This document shows positions 25,255 to 33,556 of a stretch of 34,877 bases of DNA, piece by piece. The DNA comes from Acidobacteriota bacterium. GTDB taxonomy: Bacteria; Acidobacteriota; Thermoanaerobaculia; Multivoradales; Multivoraceae. Below the pieces are notes generated by a model. That model was not told the origin of the DNA and made no database searches. It saw only the letters and a list, made by a program, of their open reading frames with translations. How positions within the stretch are numbered: the first letter of the stretch is position 1; each line of letters starts with the position of its first letter. The stretch spans positions 1 to 34,877 of the forward strand of contig JAPOVF010000083.1 in assembly GCA_026708285.1 (NCBI GenBank), in the 5' to 3' direction. A program made the position numbers and the translations under genes.

Positions 25255-27447
25255 TCAGGTCGTCTCGCCGCCGTGCTGCTCGAAGAGGCGCTCGATCAGG
25301 AGCTGGAGCGGGAACCGATTCAACTTGCCGGTTCCCGCGGCGCGCTCGCCGTAGCTGGTCACGCTGTCAGGTGCGATCCCTTCACCCCAGATCAGCACCG
25401 GCACGGGATCGGCGCCATGCGCGCCCAGTTCGGACAGGGTGGCGTGATCGGCGGTCACCGCGACCCGGACTGGTTGCTCCAGGCGGTCGAGCAGGGTCCC
25501 CAGTTCGCGGTCAAGGCGTTCCAGGAAGGCGACCTTGAGATCGGGGCGGCGGTCGTGGGCGGCGATGTCGGCGCCCTTGACGTGGATCATCACCAGGTCG
25601 TGTTCCTCGAGCGCCTCGAAGGCGCAGTCGAACTTGAGCGAGATATCCGTGTCCACATTCGCGGTCATGCCGCGGCGGCGGATCACGGAAGCGCCGAGCG
25701 CCGAGGCGATCCCCATCACGGTGCGGTCGCCGCCGACGCAGGCAGCTTCGAGCGGCAACCCGCCGGGTTCCAGGGGAAGCAGGCGGTGGACCCGGCCCAC
25801 GCCGCGGGTGAGGACGGCGTTGGCCGCCAGCTTTCCGTTCTCCCGGCGTTTCTCGTTCACCGGGTGCCGGGCCAGGATCCGGCGGGCCTCTTGCTCGAAC
25901 AGGGCGAGGACACGGGCGGTTCGCTCGGCGCTGTCGTCGTTGGGATCGAGGGGTCGCGGCGCCAGGGGCGGCCCGGAGGGAGCGCCCTCGCCCGGGTCGG
26001 AACCCTGGATGGCCGAAGTCAGCCCTCCTCCGCGCAGCGTGATCGCGAGTCGATGCTCGGTGGTCGCCCGCACGCGCACCTTGACCCGATCGGAAGCGGG
26101 AAGGTCCAGCTTGTCGATCGCCTTCGCCAGCTTCTTCGCGTCCTCGCGGATGCGGCCGGCGCGGCGGTCGACGACGCTGCCGCGTTCATCGAGGGTGGCG
26201 AAGTTGCCCCGGATGGCGATCGTGCCCGCTTTCAGCTTGAGGCCCGCGCCAAGCGCCTCGATCGGTCCCCGGGTCATCACCCGTGGTGACTGGGCGAACA
26301 GGGCGAGATTGCCCGAGGCCGTATCCGGAACGACGCCGGGCGCCACCGGGTCGGCCAGACCGCAGACGCCCTCCCTGGCCAGCCGGTCGAGAGTCGGCGT
26401 GCGAGCGGCCTCCAGGGGCGTCCTGGCACCGAGCGAGCGCAGGGGCCGGTCGGGCAGTCCGTCGATCACCAGGAGCAGAGCCGGCGTGCGTCGTTCGCCG
26501 AGCGACTCGACTGACGCCTGGGTCAGCCAAGGCAGTCGCTGGGAGAGGCTCTGTCCGAGCAGGGCGATGGCCGCCGTGAGCGACTGTTCCCGGTCCGTCG
26601 TGTCCAGAATGGGGATGTCGGCTTCTGCGGCCAGGTGCAGCAGGCGGTCCTGCTGTTCGCGGATCACCGTGAAGTGATCCAGGTGCCGGCTCGACTTCCG
26701 GCCGTCGAAGGTCTCACGAGCCAGAAAGTGACTCCGGTGAACCTCCTCGTCCGGGGTGGAGAGCACGACGAAGAACTGGTACGCCTCGCCCTCCAGGTCG
26801 GTGAAGGGAACCAGTCCCGGCAAGAGGTGGACCCCCTCGACGACGAGACTGATGTTCTCGGCGATCGCCCGTTCGACCACGGCCCGCACGCCGACGCATA
26901 CCCTGGTCGCCTGCTCTTCGAGCGTGGCGAGTTGTGGATTCGCGGCTCCCGCGGCAAGTTCGGCGGAAGGGTCCGTTGCCGCCTCATAGCTCGAGACGTG
27001 GAGCGCCGGCAGAATCGCCGGCGCGAACACCATCCGCATGACCTGACGCACGGTGTCGGTGGCGTTGATCCGGTAGATGCGGAGCTGCGGCGCCAGGTCG
27101 AGGGCCAGCGTCGACTTGCCGGTGCCGCCGGCGCCGCCGATGTAGAGGATCAGGGGTTTGGGGAGCCGTCGCAGGCGCCGGATCAGCCGGTAGCGACCGG
27201 CGGTGTCCGGCCCCTCTTCCGCCTCCAGAAAATCGGCGATCCGCCGGGCGAGGCGTCGTTTCTCCAGGCTCGCCGTACCTTCGTGTTGCAACTGCCGCTG
27301 CAGTTGCTCCACCCTCCGGTATGCCCGGTCGAAGTCGAGTCCGGCGGCGTAGAGGCTGCGCGCGAGCAGCCCGCGGGAGAACGGCTGCGACTCGCCGTGG
27401 TGAGTGATCTGGATCGGGCGCTCGGTGGCGCCCTCGGTGCCGATCAG
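25255..27447 (-). CDS. Fused 2-phosphoglycerate kinase and archaeal-type phosphoglycerate mutase
   Basis: Two enzymes in one 730-residue chain. The N-terminal half matches archaeal-type 2-phosphoglycerate kinase, which forms 2,3-bisphosphoglycerate from 2-phosphoglycerate and ATP: an ATP-cone-like segment with PFSRGLLARSL (about 22-32), P-loop GGAGGTGKST (104-113), TDTVRQVMRMVF, SSYEAATD and VEGVHLLPG (203-211). The C-terminal half (from about 322) matches the cofactor-independent ApgM-type phosphoglycerate mutase of the alkaline-phosphatase superfamily: VIDGLPDRP (Asp329), RGPIEALGAG, RGNFATLD, VVDRRAGRI, Asp627 and His631 in GADIAAHD, Asp667-His668 in TADHAT, and His677. The usual nucleophile position reads PDTASG (374-379), so Thr376 or Ser378 must serve. 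I place the start at CTG 27447, which overlaps the nqrM TGA and follows GGGAGGAA; TTG 27486 is the alternative. Confidence 0.87.
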   Translation of the reverse strand: MIGTEGATERPIQITHHGESQPFSRGLLARSLYAAGLDFDRAYRRVEQLQRQLQHEGTASLEKRRLARRIADFLEAEEGPDTAGRYRLIRRLRRLPKPLILYIGGAGGTGKSTLALDLAPQLRIYRINATDTVRQVMRMVFAPAILPALHVSSYEAATDPSAELAAGAANPQLATLEEQATRVCVGVRAVVERAIAENISLVVEGVHLLPGLVPFTDLEGEAYQFFVVLSTPDEEVHRSHFLARETFDGRKSSRHLDHFTVIREQQDRLLHLAAEADIPILDTTDREQSLTAAIALLGQSLSQRLPWLTQASVESLGERRTPALLLVIDGLPDRPLRSLGARTPLEAARTPTLDRLAREGVCGLADPVAPGVVPDTASGNLALFAQSPRVMTRGPIEALGAGLKLKAGTIAIRGNFATLDERGSVVDRRAGRIREDAKKLAKAIDKLDLPASDRVKVRVRATTEHRLAITLRGGGLTSAIQGSDPGEGAPSGPPLAPRPLDPNDDSAERTARVLALFEQEARRILARHPVNEKRRENGKLAANAVLTRGVGRVHRLLPLEPGGLPLEAACVGGDRTVMGIASALGASVIRRRGMTANVDTDISLKFDCAFEALEEHDLVMIHVKGADIAAHDRRPDLKVAFLERLDRELGTLLDRLEQPVRVAVTADHATLSELGAHGADPVPVLIWGEGIAPDSVTSYGERAAGTGKLNRFPLQLLIERLFEQHGGETT

Positions 27448-27626
27448 GTTTCCTCCCGCGCACGGCGCAGCGGGCAGTTGGAGCAACTCAGCGGCTCACC
27501 GTCGGGTCCGAGCACATCGGGACCCCCGCAGGAACCCCGCAGACAACGCCCGCTCAGCAGCACGCCGACCGCCATGAGAATCACCGAGGCGGCGATGACA
27601 GTGATCGAAAGAAACAGGACCGCCAT
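27444..27626 (-). CDS. nqrM: NqrM, Na+-NQR maturation protein
   Basis: Small protein of 60 residues with one N-terminal transmembrane helix (about 3-24) followed by a Cys-rich motif: GRCLRGSCGGPDVLG and then SCSNCP, with Cys at 28, 33, 48 and 51. The order membrane helix, M-AVGV, GSCGG and a Cys pair is the NqrM (DUF539) pattern. NqrM is required to assemble the metal centre held by NqrD and NqrE, probably by delivering iron. It lies downstream of nqrABCDEF-apbE on the same strand, separated by the inverted-repeat element. Start is ATG 27626; the Shine-Dalgarno is weak. Its TGA overlaps the presumed CTG start of the kinase/mutase gene in a CTGA arrangement. Confidence 0.85.
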   Translation of the reverse strand: MAVLFLSITVIAASVILMAVGVLLSGRCLRGSCGGPDVLGPDGEPLSCSNCPLRRAREET

Positions 27627-27674
27627 GGCTCGCAGACGAGTCTAACGGCGCGGGGCGGAGGAGAGCACCCGCCT

Positions 27675-27850
27675 GGTCCGGGGTTCCGTGGGGGGAGGGG
27701 TCCCAGCGGCCGTGCGCGCTCTCTGAGAGGATGGGAGGACTGCGCGCACTCCACTACGCTCGCTCCGGCTCATTGTCAGTCGGCAGAGGGTCGCCGGGCG
27801 TCGCTCGCTTCGAGTCCGCTGGGACCCCTCCCCCCACGGAGCCCCGGACC
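27675..27850. repeat. 35-base inverted repeat element with nested hairpins
   Basis: Arms at 27675-27709 and 27816-27850 are reverse complements over 35 bases with one mismatch (position 27684). They enclose 106 bases that contain a second perfect inverted repeat, GTGCGCGC (27712-27719) and GCGCGCAC (27742-27749). The element fills most of the 248-base gap between the apbE stop and nqrM start. I see no coding function on either strand. It could be a REP/MITE-like mobile or folded element, or act as a terminator or processing site between apbE and nqrM. Confidence 0.85.
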
Positions 27851-27874
27851 GGCTGGACGGCGTCGGGCTGCCCG

Positions 27875-29005
27875 CTACTCGGCGGGTCCGAACCGGTTGC
27901 GAAAAGCGCGGCTCGGGAGTTCTTCGAGTGAGTCCTCGCGGTAGACAAGGAGCAGGGCGGCGATGTCGTTCTCGTCAGCCCACTCCAGGCCGTCTTCGGG
28001 GCCCAGGACCATCAGGGCGGTGGCATAGGCGTCGGCCACGGCGCAGCTGGTGTGGAACACGCTGGTCGAGGCAAGGGCGTGTTCAACGGGCCGTCCCGTG
28101 CGGGGGTCGATCGTGTGGGAGTAGCGCACGCCGTCGCGTTCCCAGTAGTTCCGGTAGTCGCCGGAGGTCGCCAGGGATCCGTCGGTGAAGGGGAGGACCT
28201 TCTGCAGGCCCGGCTGGGTGGCGTCCTCCGTTGCGGCTGCTGGGGCGGATGGCCCGGGCTCGGGTACTCGAACAGGCGGCCGCTCGATCGCGATGCGCCA
28301 CGGGTCGTTCGCAGGACTGTGCCCGGACGTGCGGACCTCGCCGCCGACCTCAACCAGGTGACTGGCGTAGCCGGCTTCCGTGAGCGCTTCGGAAACCCGG
28401 TCCGTGGCCCATCCCTTAGCTATTGCTGACAGGTCGAGAGCCGCTTCGTCCTGGAGCTTGAGCACTCGCCGGTCCCCAGATGTCAGCTCGATGGCGCCAA
28501 TCGCCTTTCTCAACTCGGCCAGACGATCATCAGCCACTGGAGCTGGTTCCGCCTCGCGTCCCGGCGCTCCGAAACCCCAGGCGTCGACAAGGGGACCGAT
28601 GGTGGGGTCGAAGGCGCCCCCGCTCTCTTCCCGCACCCTCCAGGCTAGTTCGAGTACCTGCCACGTCTCCTCGGAAACGACTATCGACTCTTCGGCCGCG
28701 AGCCGATTGAAGCGAGAGATCTCCGAGTCGTCCCGGTAGGTCGACATCCTGCGGTCAACCGCATCCAACCGTTGCTGGACCAGAGCCCGAATCGTTTCGC
28801 GGTCACCCGAGTCCGCGATCGCGCGCACTCGATAGTAGGTGCCCATCGTCGGCCCCTGCAGCACCACCTCTTCGGACGCCTGCCCACAGCCGATCATGAG
28901 GCCGCCGAGGAGGGCTAACACCGGCCAGCGCGAGCGGCACCTGGGACCCCTCCCCCCGGACCCGCGCCTGGCGGGTGCCACCAACAGCCGTGCGCCCTCG
29001 CGCAT
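27875..29005 (-). CDS. apbE: FAD:protein FMN transferase ApbE (lipoprotein)
   Basis: Mg2+-dependent flavin transferase that links FMN through phosphoester bonds to threonines of NqrB and NqrC. Visible are the N-terminal GPTMGTYYRVRA, MSTYRDDSEISRFNR, the AFDPTIGPLVDAWGFG segment, LDLSAIAKGWATDRVSEAL, and the FAD/metal motifs SHTIDPRTGRPV and CAVADAYATALMVLG. Length is 376 residues. A signal peptide ends in a lipobox, LMIGC (Cys40), so the enzyme should be lipid-anchored on the periplasmic side, where its targets are modified. ATG 29005 lies 15 bases after nqrF; the n-region before the hydrophobic core is long and Arg-rich (about 28 residues) because it contains a copy of the 17-base repeat. 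A GTG at codon 29 would be too short for a signal peptide. Confidence 0.93.
   Translation of the reverse strand: MREGARLLVAPARRGSGGRGPRCRSRWPVLALLGGLMIGCGQASEEVVLQGPTMGTYYRVRAIADSGDRETIRALVQQRLDAVDRRMSTYRDDSEISRFNRLAAEESIVVSEETWQVLELAWRVREESGGAFDPTIGPLVDAWGFGAPGREAEPAPVADDRLAELRKAIGAIELTSGDRRVLKLQDEAALDLSAIAKGWATDRVSEALTEAGYASHLVEVGGEVRTSGHSPANDPWRIAIERPPVRVPEPGPSAPAAATEDATQPGLQKVLPFTDGSLATSGDYRNYWERDGVRYSHTIDPRTGRPVEHALASTSVFHTSCAVADAYATALMVLGPEDGLEWADENDIAALLLVYREDSLEELPSRAFRNRFGPAE
28941..28957. repeat. Third copy of the 17-base repeat core, inside apbE
   Basis: CTGGGACCCCTCCCCCC here is identical to 27819-27835 in the right arm of the inverted repeat and to the reverse complement of 27690-27706 in the left arm. 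It encodes part of the Gly/Arg-rich n-region of the ApbE signal peptide. Together with the right arm it forms a direct repeat bracketing most of apbE. Confidence 0.75.
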
Positions 29006-29020
29006 TCCCAGGCCCAGGCC

Positions 29021-30238
29021 TCAGCCGAAGTCGTCGAAGGCGATGTTCTCGGGTTCGACGCCGAGGTCGTCGAGCATCTTCATGCAGGCCTGGAGCATCA
29101 GGGGCGGGCCGCAGAGGTAGTACTCGACGTCTTCCGGGGTGGGGTGGTCCTTGAGGTAGTTGTCGTAGAGGACCTGGTGGATGAAGCCGGTGTAGCCGTC
29201 CCAGTTGTCTTCCTCGAGGGGGTCGGAGAGGGCCAGGTGCCAGGTGAAGTTGGGGTTCTCCTCCGCGATCCGGTCGAAGTGGTCGATGTAGAAGGCCTCG
29301 CGGTAGGAACGGGCGCCGTACCAGAAGGACACCTTGCGGGCCGTGTGGATGCGGCGGAACTGGTCGAAGATGTGGGAACGCATGGGCGCCATGCCGGCGC
29401 CGCCGCCGACGAACACCATCTCGGCGTCCGTGTCCTTGGCGAAGAACTCGCCGAACGGACCGGCGATCGTCACCTCGTCGCCGGGCTTCAGGTCGAAGAT
29501 GTAGGAGGACATCTGACCGGGCGGCAGGTCCATCTGGCGGGGCGGCGGCGTCGCCACGCGCACGTTCAGCATGATGACGCCCTTTTCGTCGGGGTAGTTC
29601 GCCATCGAGTAGGCCCGGATCACGGTCTCGTCGACTTTGGACACCAGGTCCCAGATCTTGAAGCGGTCCCAGTCGTCGTGGTACTCGTCCTCGATGGCGA
29701 AGTTGCTGTAGTTCACGACGTGCGGCGGGCACTCGATCTGGATGTAACCGCCCGCGCGGAAGGGCACCTCCTCGCCTTCCGGAAGTTCCAGCACGAGTTC
29801 CTTGATGAAGGTGGCGACGTTCTCGTTCGAGCGCACCTTGCACTGCCACTTCTTGACCCCGAAGACCTCGGCCGGGACGCCGATCTTCATGTCCTCCTTG
29901 ATCTTGACCTGGCAACTCAGGCGGCAGCCCTCGCGGGCCTCGCGGCGGCTGATGTGCGTCTTCTCGGTCGGCAGCATGGCGCCACCGCCCTCGAAGACGT
30001 CGACGGTGCAGACGCCGCAGGTGCCCTGGCCGCCGCAGGCCGAGGGGATGAAGATCTGGTGTTCGGCCAGGGTGCCGAGCAGAGTGCCGCCGGTGGCGGC
30101 GGCCAGCGTTTTCTCCTCGTTGATGAGGATCGACACCTCGCCGCCGGCGACGAGCCGCGCCTTGGCCTGCATCAGGACCGTGACCAGGGCGAGGATCACA
30201 ACGGTGAACATCGTCACCCCGAGGACGACGGTGATCAC
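29021..30238 (-). CDS. nqrF: Na+-translocating NADH:quinone reductase subunit F
   Basis: NADH-oxidising entry subunit. One N-terminal membrane helix (about residues 2-24), a plant-type [2Fe-2S] ferredoxin domain with Cys68, Cys74, Cys77 ([12 protein letters not shown]) and Cys109, then a FAD domain with RAYSMAN (flavin-binding RxYS motif) and an NADH-binding domain with [15 protein letters not shown] and YYLCGPPLM. Length 405 residues is normal. The GTG start overlaps the nqrE stop by four bases; apbE follows after 15 bases. Confidence 0.97.
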   Translation of the reverse strand: MITVVLGVTMFTVVILALVTVLMQAKARLVAGGEVSILINEEKTLAAATGGTLLGTLAEHQIFIPSACGGQGTCGVCTVDVFEGGGAMLPTEKTHISRREAREGCRLSCQVKIKEDMKIGVPAEVFGVKKWQCKVRSNENVATFIKELVLELPEGEEVPFRAGGYIQIECPPHVVNYSNFAIEDEYHDDWDRFKIWDLVSKVDETVIRAYSMANYPDEKGVIMLNVRVATPPPRQMDLPPGQMSSYIFDLKPGDEVTIAGPFGEFFAKDTDAEMVFVGGGAGMAPMRSHIFDQFRRIHTARKVSFWYGARSYREAFYIDHFDRIAEENPNFTWHLALSDPLEEDNWDGYTGFIHQVLYDNYLKDHPTPEDVEYYLCGPPLMLQACMKMLDDLGVEPENIAFDDFG

Positions 30239-30852
30239 AGTTGGATGCCCCCGAAGGCCATGAAGCCGAACGCCATCAATCCGGTGATGACGAAGGTCAT
30301 GCCCAGGCCGCGCAGACCGTGGGGCACGTTGCTGTAGCGCAGGCGCTCACGGATCGACGCCAGGGCGACGACGGCCAGGAACCACCCGATGCCGTTTCCC
30401 AGGCCGAAGACGACGCTTTCCCCGAAGTCGTAGTCCCGCTCGACCATGAACAGGGAGCCCCCCAGGATGGCGCAGTTCACCGCGATCAGGGGCAGGAAGA
30501 TGCCCAGCGTGGCGTGCAGCGCCGGGAAGAAACGATCGGTCGTCATCTCGACGAGCTGGACCATCGCGGCGATCGTGCCGATGAAGCAGAGCAGGTTCAG
30601 GAAGGTCAGGTCGACCCCTGCGAACTCCGGGCTGATCCAGGCGAGGGCGCCTTCGTTCAAGAGGTAGGTCTGGATCAGGTTGTTCGCCGGCACGGTCACA
30701 GTGAGCACGAAGATGACCGCCAGGCCGAGGCCGACCGCGGTCTCGACCTTCTTCGACACCGCCAGGAAGGAACACATGCCCAGGAAGAAGGTCAGGGCCA
30801 TGTTCTCGATGAAGATGGCCTTCACGGCCAGGTTCAGGTAGTCCTCGAACAT
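30235..30852 (-). CDS. nqrE: Na+-NQR subunit E
   Basis: Six-helix membrane subunit forming, with NqrD, the inverted-topology pair that carries an intramembrane iron or Fe-S centre. The two conserved cysteines are Cys27 ([13 protein letters not shown]) and Cys127 ([11 protein letters not shown]). [16 protein letters not shown] and [13 protein letters not shown] are family signatures. 205 residues, ATG 30852, 12 bases after the nqrD stop. Confidence 0.97.
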   Translation of the reverse strand: MFEDYLNLAVKAIFIENMALTFFLGMCSFLAVSKKVETAVGLGLAVIFVLTVTVPANNLIQTYLLNEGALAWISPEFAGVDLTFLNLLCFIGTIAAMVQLVEMTTDRFFPALHATLGIFLPLIAVNCAILGGSLFMVERDYDFGESVVFGLGNGIGWFLAVVALASIRERLRYSNVPHGLRGLGMTFVITGLMAFGFMAFGGIQL

Positions 30853-30864
30853 TGTCGTGGCCCC

Positions 30865-31491
30865 CTAGCCGTCCATCTCGACCTGGGCGGGTTTGTACAC
30901 GCGCAGCGCCCAGATCAATCCGCCGATGATGAAGAAGGCGGCCGGAGACAGCAGCATCAGGCCGTTCGGCAGGTACCAGCCGCCTTCCGAGACCGTGGGC
31001 ATGACCGTGTAGCCGTAGAGCTTCCCGGAACCGAACAGCTCGCGCAGGAACGCCGTGACCATGAGGATCGCGCTGTAGCCGATGCCGTTGCCGATGCCGT
31101 CGAGGATGGCCAGGGAAGGAGGGTTCTGCATCGCGAAGGCTTCGGCCCGCCCCATGATGATGCAGTTCGTGATGATCAGTCCGACGAACACCGACAGCTG
31201 CTTGCTGATCTCGAACACGTAGGCCTTGAGAATCTGGTCGGTCACGATGACCAGGGAGGCGATGACGGTCAACTGGACGATGATCCGGATGCTGTTCGGG
31301 ATCTGATGCCGGAGCAGGCTGATCGTCAGGTTGGACAGGGTGAGCACGGCGATGACGGCCGCGCACATGACGACCGAGGTCTCCATCTTCGTGGTCACCG
31401 CCAGCGCCGAGCAGATGCCGAGCACCTGGAGCGCGATCGGGTTGTTGTTGAAGAGGGGGTCGAGCGCCGCTTCGCTCTTCTTGACAGCCAT
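30865..31491 (-). CDS. nqrD: Na+-NQR subunit D
   Basis: Six-helix membrane subunit homologous to NqrE and its partner around the intramembrane metal centre. The conserved cysteines are Cys27 ([14 protein letters not shown]) and Cys111 ([15 protein letters not shown]). [20 protein letters not shown] and [13 protein letters not shown] are family hallmarks. 208 residues. The ATG shares one base with the nqrC stop (TGATG), indicating coupled translation. Confidence 0.97.
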   Translation of the reverse strand: MAVKKSEAALDPLFNNNPIALQVLGICSALAVTTKMETSVVMCAAVIAVLTLSNLTISLLRHQIPNSIRIIVQLTVIASLVIVTDQILKAYVFEISKQLSVFVGLIITNCIIMGRAEAFAMQNPPSLAILDGIGNGIGYSAILMVTAFLRELFGSGKLYGYTVMPTVSEGGWYLPNGLMLLSPAAFFIIGGLIWALRVYKPAQVEMDG

Positions 31492-32270
31492 CAGTTGGCC
31501 TCCGCGCGGATCCGGTTGAGGTAGGGCTCGAAGCCGTTCTCCCCGAGCCAGAAGTCGAGCATGTTCGTCACCCCGTTGCTCGTGATCGTCGCGCCGGCGA
31601 GACCATCGACCTCGTAGGGGTCCTCCTCGGCGCTCCCGGCGAAGCCCTTGATCACCGCCAGGCGGACCTCGCCGTCGTCATCGAAGGCCTTGCGTCCGGG
31701 CCACCGGTTCTTCCAGCGCGGGTTGTCCACCTCGCCGCCCAGGCCGGGCGTCTCCTTGTGCTGGTAGTAGGTGATGCCGCGCACTGTGGTCGTGTCCGCG
31801 TCGAGCGCCAGGAAGCCGTACAGGGTTCCCCAGAGTCCCAGGCCCTCGATCGGCAGCACGACCATTTCGAGCTCGCCGCCGTTGCCACGCACCTCGTACA
31901 GCAGAGACTGATCGGGAATGCGCTTGACCTTGGCCAGGTTGTCGGGGGCTTCGGTGCTGGTGGCGGGATCCCGGGCGCGCCGCTGCTGATCGAAGGTCGC
32001 CGTGTCGCCGTCCACCGCCTCGCCCGAGGCGAGCTCGATGAGCACTGGTTCGATCGGCGCGAAGCGCTCGGCGACCTCGGCCTCATCGATCGGCTCGCCG
32101 GGCTGGAGCAGGCCCACGGCCTCCAGCACCCGCTTCTGCTTGTCGAGGGCGATGTTCTCGTCCTGGAGCTCCTCCAGGCTGACCGCGAAGGAGGACACGA
32201 GGATCCCGCACACGATGCAGATCGCGGTCGCGAACAGGAGGGTGTAGCCGGTGGCCTGTCGGTTTGCCAT
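31491..32270 (-). CDS. nqrC: Na+-NQR subunit C (FMN-carrying)
   Basis: Subunit with one N-terminal membrane helix (about residues 8-31) and a periplasmic FMN-binding domain. The covalent FMN site is [13 protein letters not shown], with acceptor Thr228; the fourth position of the usual Dxx(S/T)GAT flavinylation motif is Ala here. [22 protein letters not shown] (174-195) is the typical FMN-domain loop. 259 residues. ATG 32270 lies 26 bases after nqrB. ApbE in the same cluster is the expected flavin transferase. Confidence 0.96.
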   Translation of the reverse strand: MANRQATGYTLLFATAICIVCGILVSSFAVSLEELQDENIALDKQKRVLEAVGLLQPGEPIDEAEVAERFAPIEPVLIELASGEAVDGDTATFDQQRRARDPATSTEAPDNLAKVKRIPDQSLLYEVRGNGGELEMVVLPIEGLGLWGTLYGFLALDADTTTVRGITYYQHKETPGLGGEVDNPRWKNRWPGRKAFDDDGEVRLAVIKGFAGSAEEDPYEVDGLAGATITSNGVTNMLDFWLGENGFEPYLNRIRAEAN

Positions 32271-32296
32271 GAAGAACTCCGCCGGGCGAACGAAGT

Positions 32297-33550
32297 CTAT
32301 TGTGCGTAGCGTGCCTGACGGCGCTTGATGTTCGCCTTCAGCACATAGTGGTCGATCAGGGGCGCGAACAGGTTCATGAACAGGATGCCTAGCATCACGC
32401 CTTCAGGGAAGGCAGGGTTGATCGTGCGGATCAGGACGGCCAGCACGCCGACCAGGAAGCCGTAGATGTAGCGTCCCCGGTTCGTCTGTGCCGCGCTCAC
32501 CGGATCCGTGGCCATGAAGACGATGCCGAAGGCCCAGCCGCCGAGCACGATGTGCCAGTGGAAGGGGACCGAGAGCATCGCGTTCGTCGATGACGCCATG
32601 AGGTTGAGCAGCAGGGAGATCGCCGCCGTGCCGGCCGTCGCCGCGACCATGATCCGCCAGGAGCCGATGCCGGTCGCGATCAGGATGACGGCGCCGATCA
32701 GGCAGGCGAGCGCGGACGTCTCGCCCATCGACCCCGGGATGTCGCCGAGGAAGGCCTGCATCCAGGAGACCTTGCCCTCGATGGCGCTCAGCCCGTCCAG
32801 CGGGGCGTCGGAACCCTCGACGGCCTCGAGCACCGCGATCTCGCCGAGCGCGGTGGCCCCGCTGTAGCCGTCGGCCGAGGTACCGGCCGAGATCCACACG
32901 GCGTCGCCCGAGATCTGGGCGGGATAGGCGAAGAAGAGGAACACCCGCGCCGTGAGCGCCGGGTTCAGGACGTTGTAGCCCGTGCCGCCGAAGATCTCCT
33001 TGCCGACGACGACGCCGAAGCTGATGCCGACCGCGACCTGCCACAGCGGGATGGTCGGCGGCAGCACCAGGGGGAAGAGCATGCCGGTGACCAGGAAGCC
33101 CTCGTTCACGTCGTGCCGCCGGACGACGGCGAACAGGCCCTCCCAGGCGCCGCCCACGGCAAAGGTCACGACCAGGACCGGCACGTAGTACAGCGCGCCG
33201 TGGACCGTGTTGGCGAGCAGGCTGGAGGCGTCGAACGAGAGCCCCATCATCTCCATCGCGTCGGTTCGCCAGTTGGGCAGCGCGGTGGCGCCGCCCGCGA
33301 TCGCCAGGTGGGCCTGACGGCCCGTGTTCCACATCGCCATCAGCACGCAGGGCACGAGCGCCACGACGACGGTCATCATCAGGCGCTTCAGGTCCAGCGC
33401 GTCACGTACATGGGCGGCGCCGGCCGTCGTCTTGCCCGGGGTGTACAGAAACGTGTCCGGCGCCTCGTACAGCGGGTAGAAGCGCTCGAACCTTCCTCCC
33501 GGCTCGAAGTGGCGGGCCTGCTTGTCGAGAATCCGGCGAAGGAACTTCAT
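32297..33550 (-). CDS. nqrB: Na+-NQR subunit B (FMN and riboflavin, Na+ path)
   Basis: Large membrane subunit (417 residues, about ten helices) that carries covalent FMN and riboflavin, binds quinone and forms much of the sodium path. The flavinylation motif is [11 protein letters not shown] with acceptor Thr233. Other family segments are [15 protein letters not shown], the [24 protein letters not shown] helix, and [23 protein letters not shown] near the C-terminus. ATG 33550 lies six bases after the nqrA stop. Confidence 0.97.
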   Translation of the reverse strand: MKFLRRILDKQARHFEPGGRFERFYPLYEAPDTFLYTPGKTTAGAAHVRDALDLKRLMMTVVVALVPCVLMAMWNTGRQAHLAIAGGATALPNWRTDAMEMMGLSFDASSLLANTVHGALYYVPVLVVTFAVGGAWEGLFAVVRRHDVNEGFLVTGMLFPLVLPPTIPLWQVAVGISFGVVVGKEIFGGTGYNVLNPALTARVFLFFAYPAQISGDAVWISAGTSADGYSGATALGEIAVLEAVEGSDAPLDGLSAIEGKVSWMQAFLGDIPGSMGETSALACLIGAVILIATGIGSWRIMVAATAGTAAISLLLNLMASSTNAMLSVPFHWHIVLGGWAFGIVFMATDPVSAAQTNRGRYIYGFLVGVLAVLIRTINPAFPEGVMLGILFMNLFAPLIDHYVLKANIKRRQARYAQ

Positions 33551-33556
33551 CCGCCC

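Noticed and set aside
27675-27850. Simple intrinsic terminator for apbE
   Set aside because: The 106-base space between the 35-base arms and the lack of a T-run do not fit a normal terminator, though an effect on transcription is possible.
27731-27931. Small plus-strand frame within the inverted repeat
   Set aside because: It runs through the repeat arm and into the 3' end of apbE, with no ribosome-binding site or recognisable protein features.
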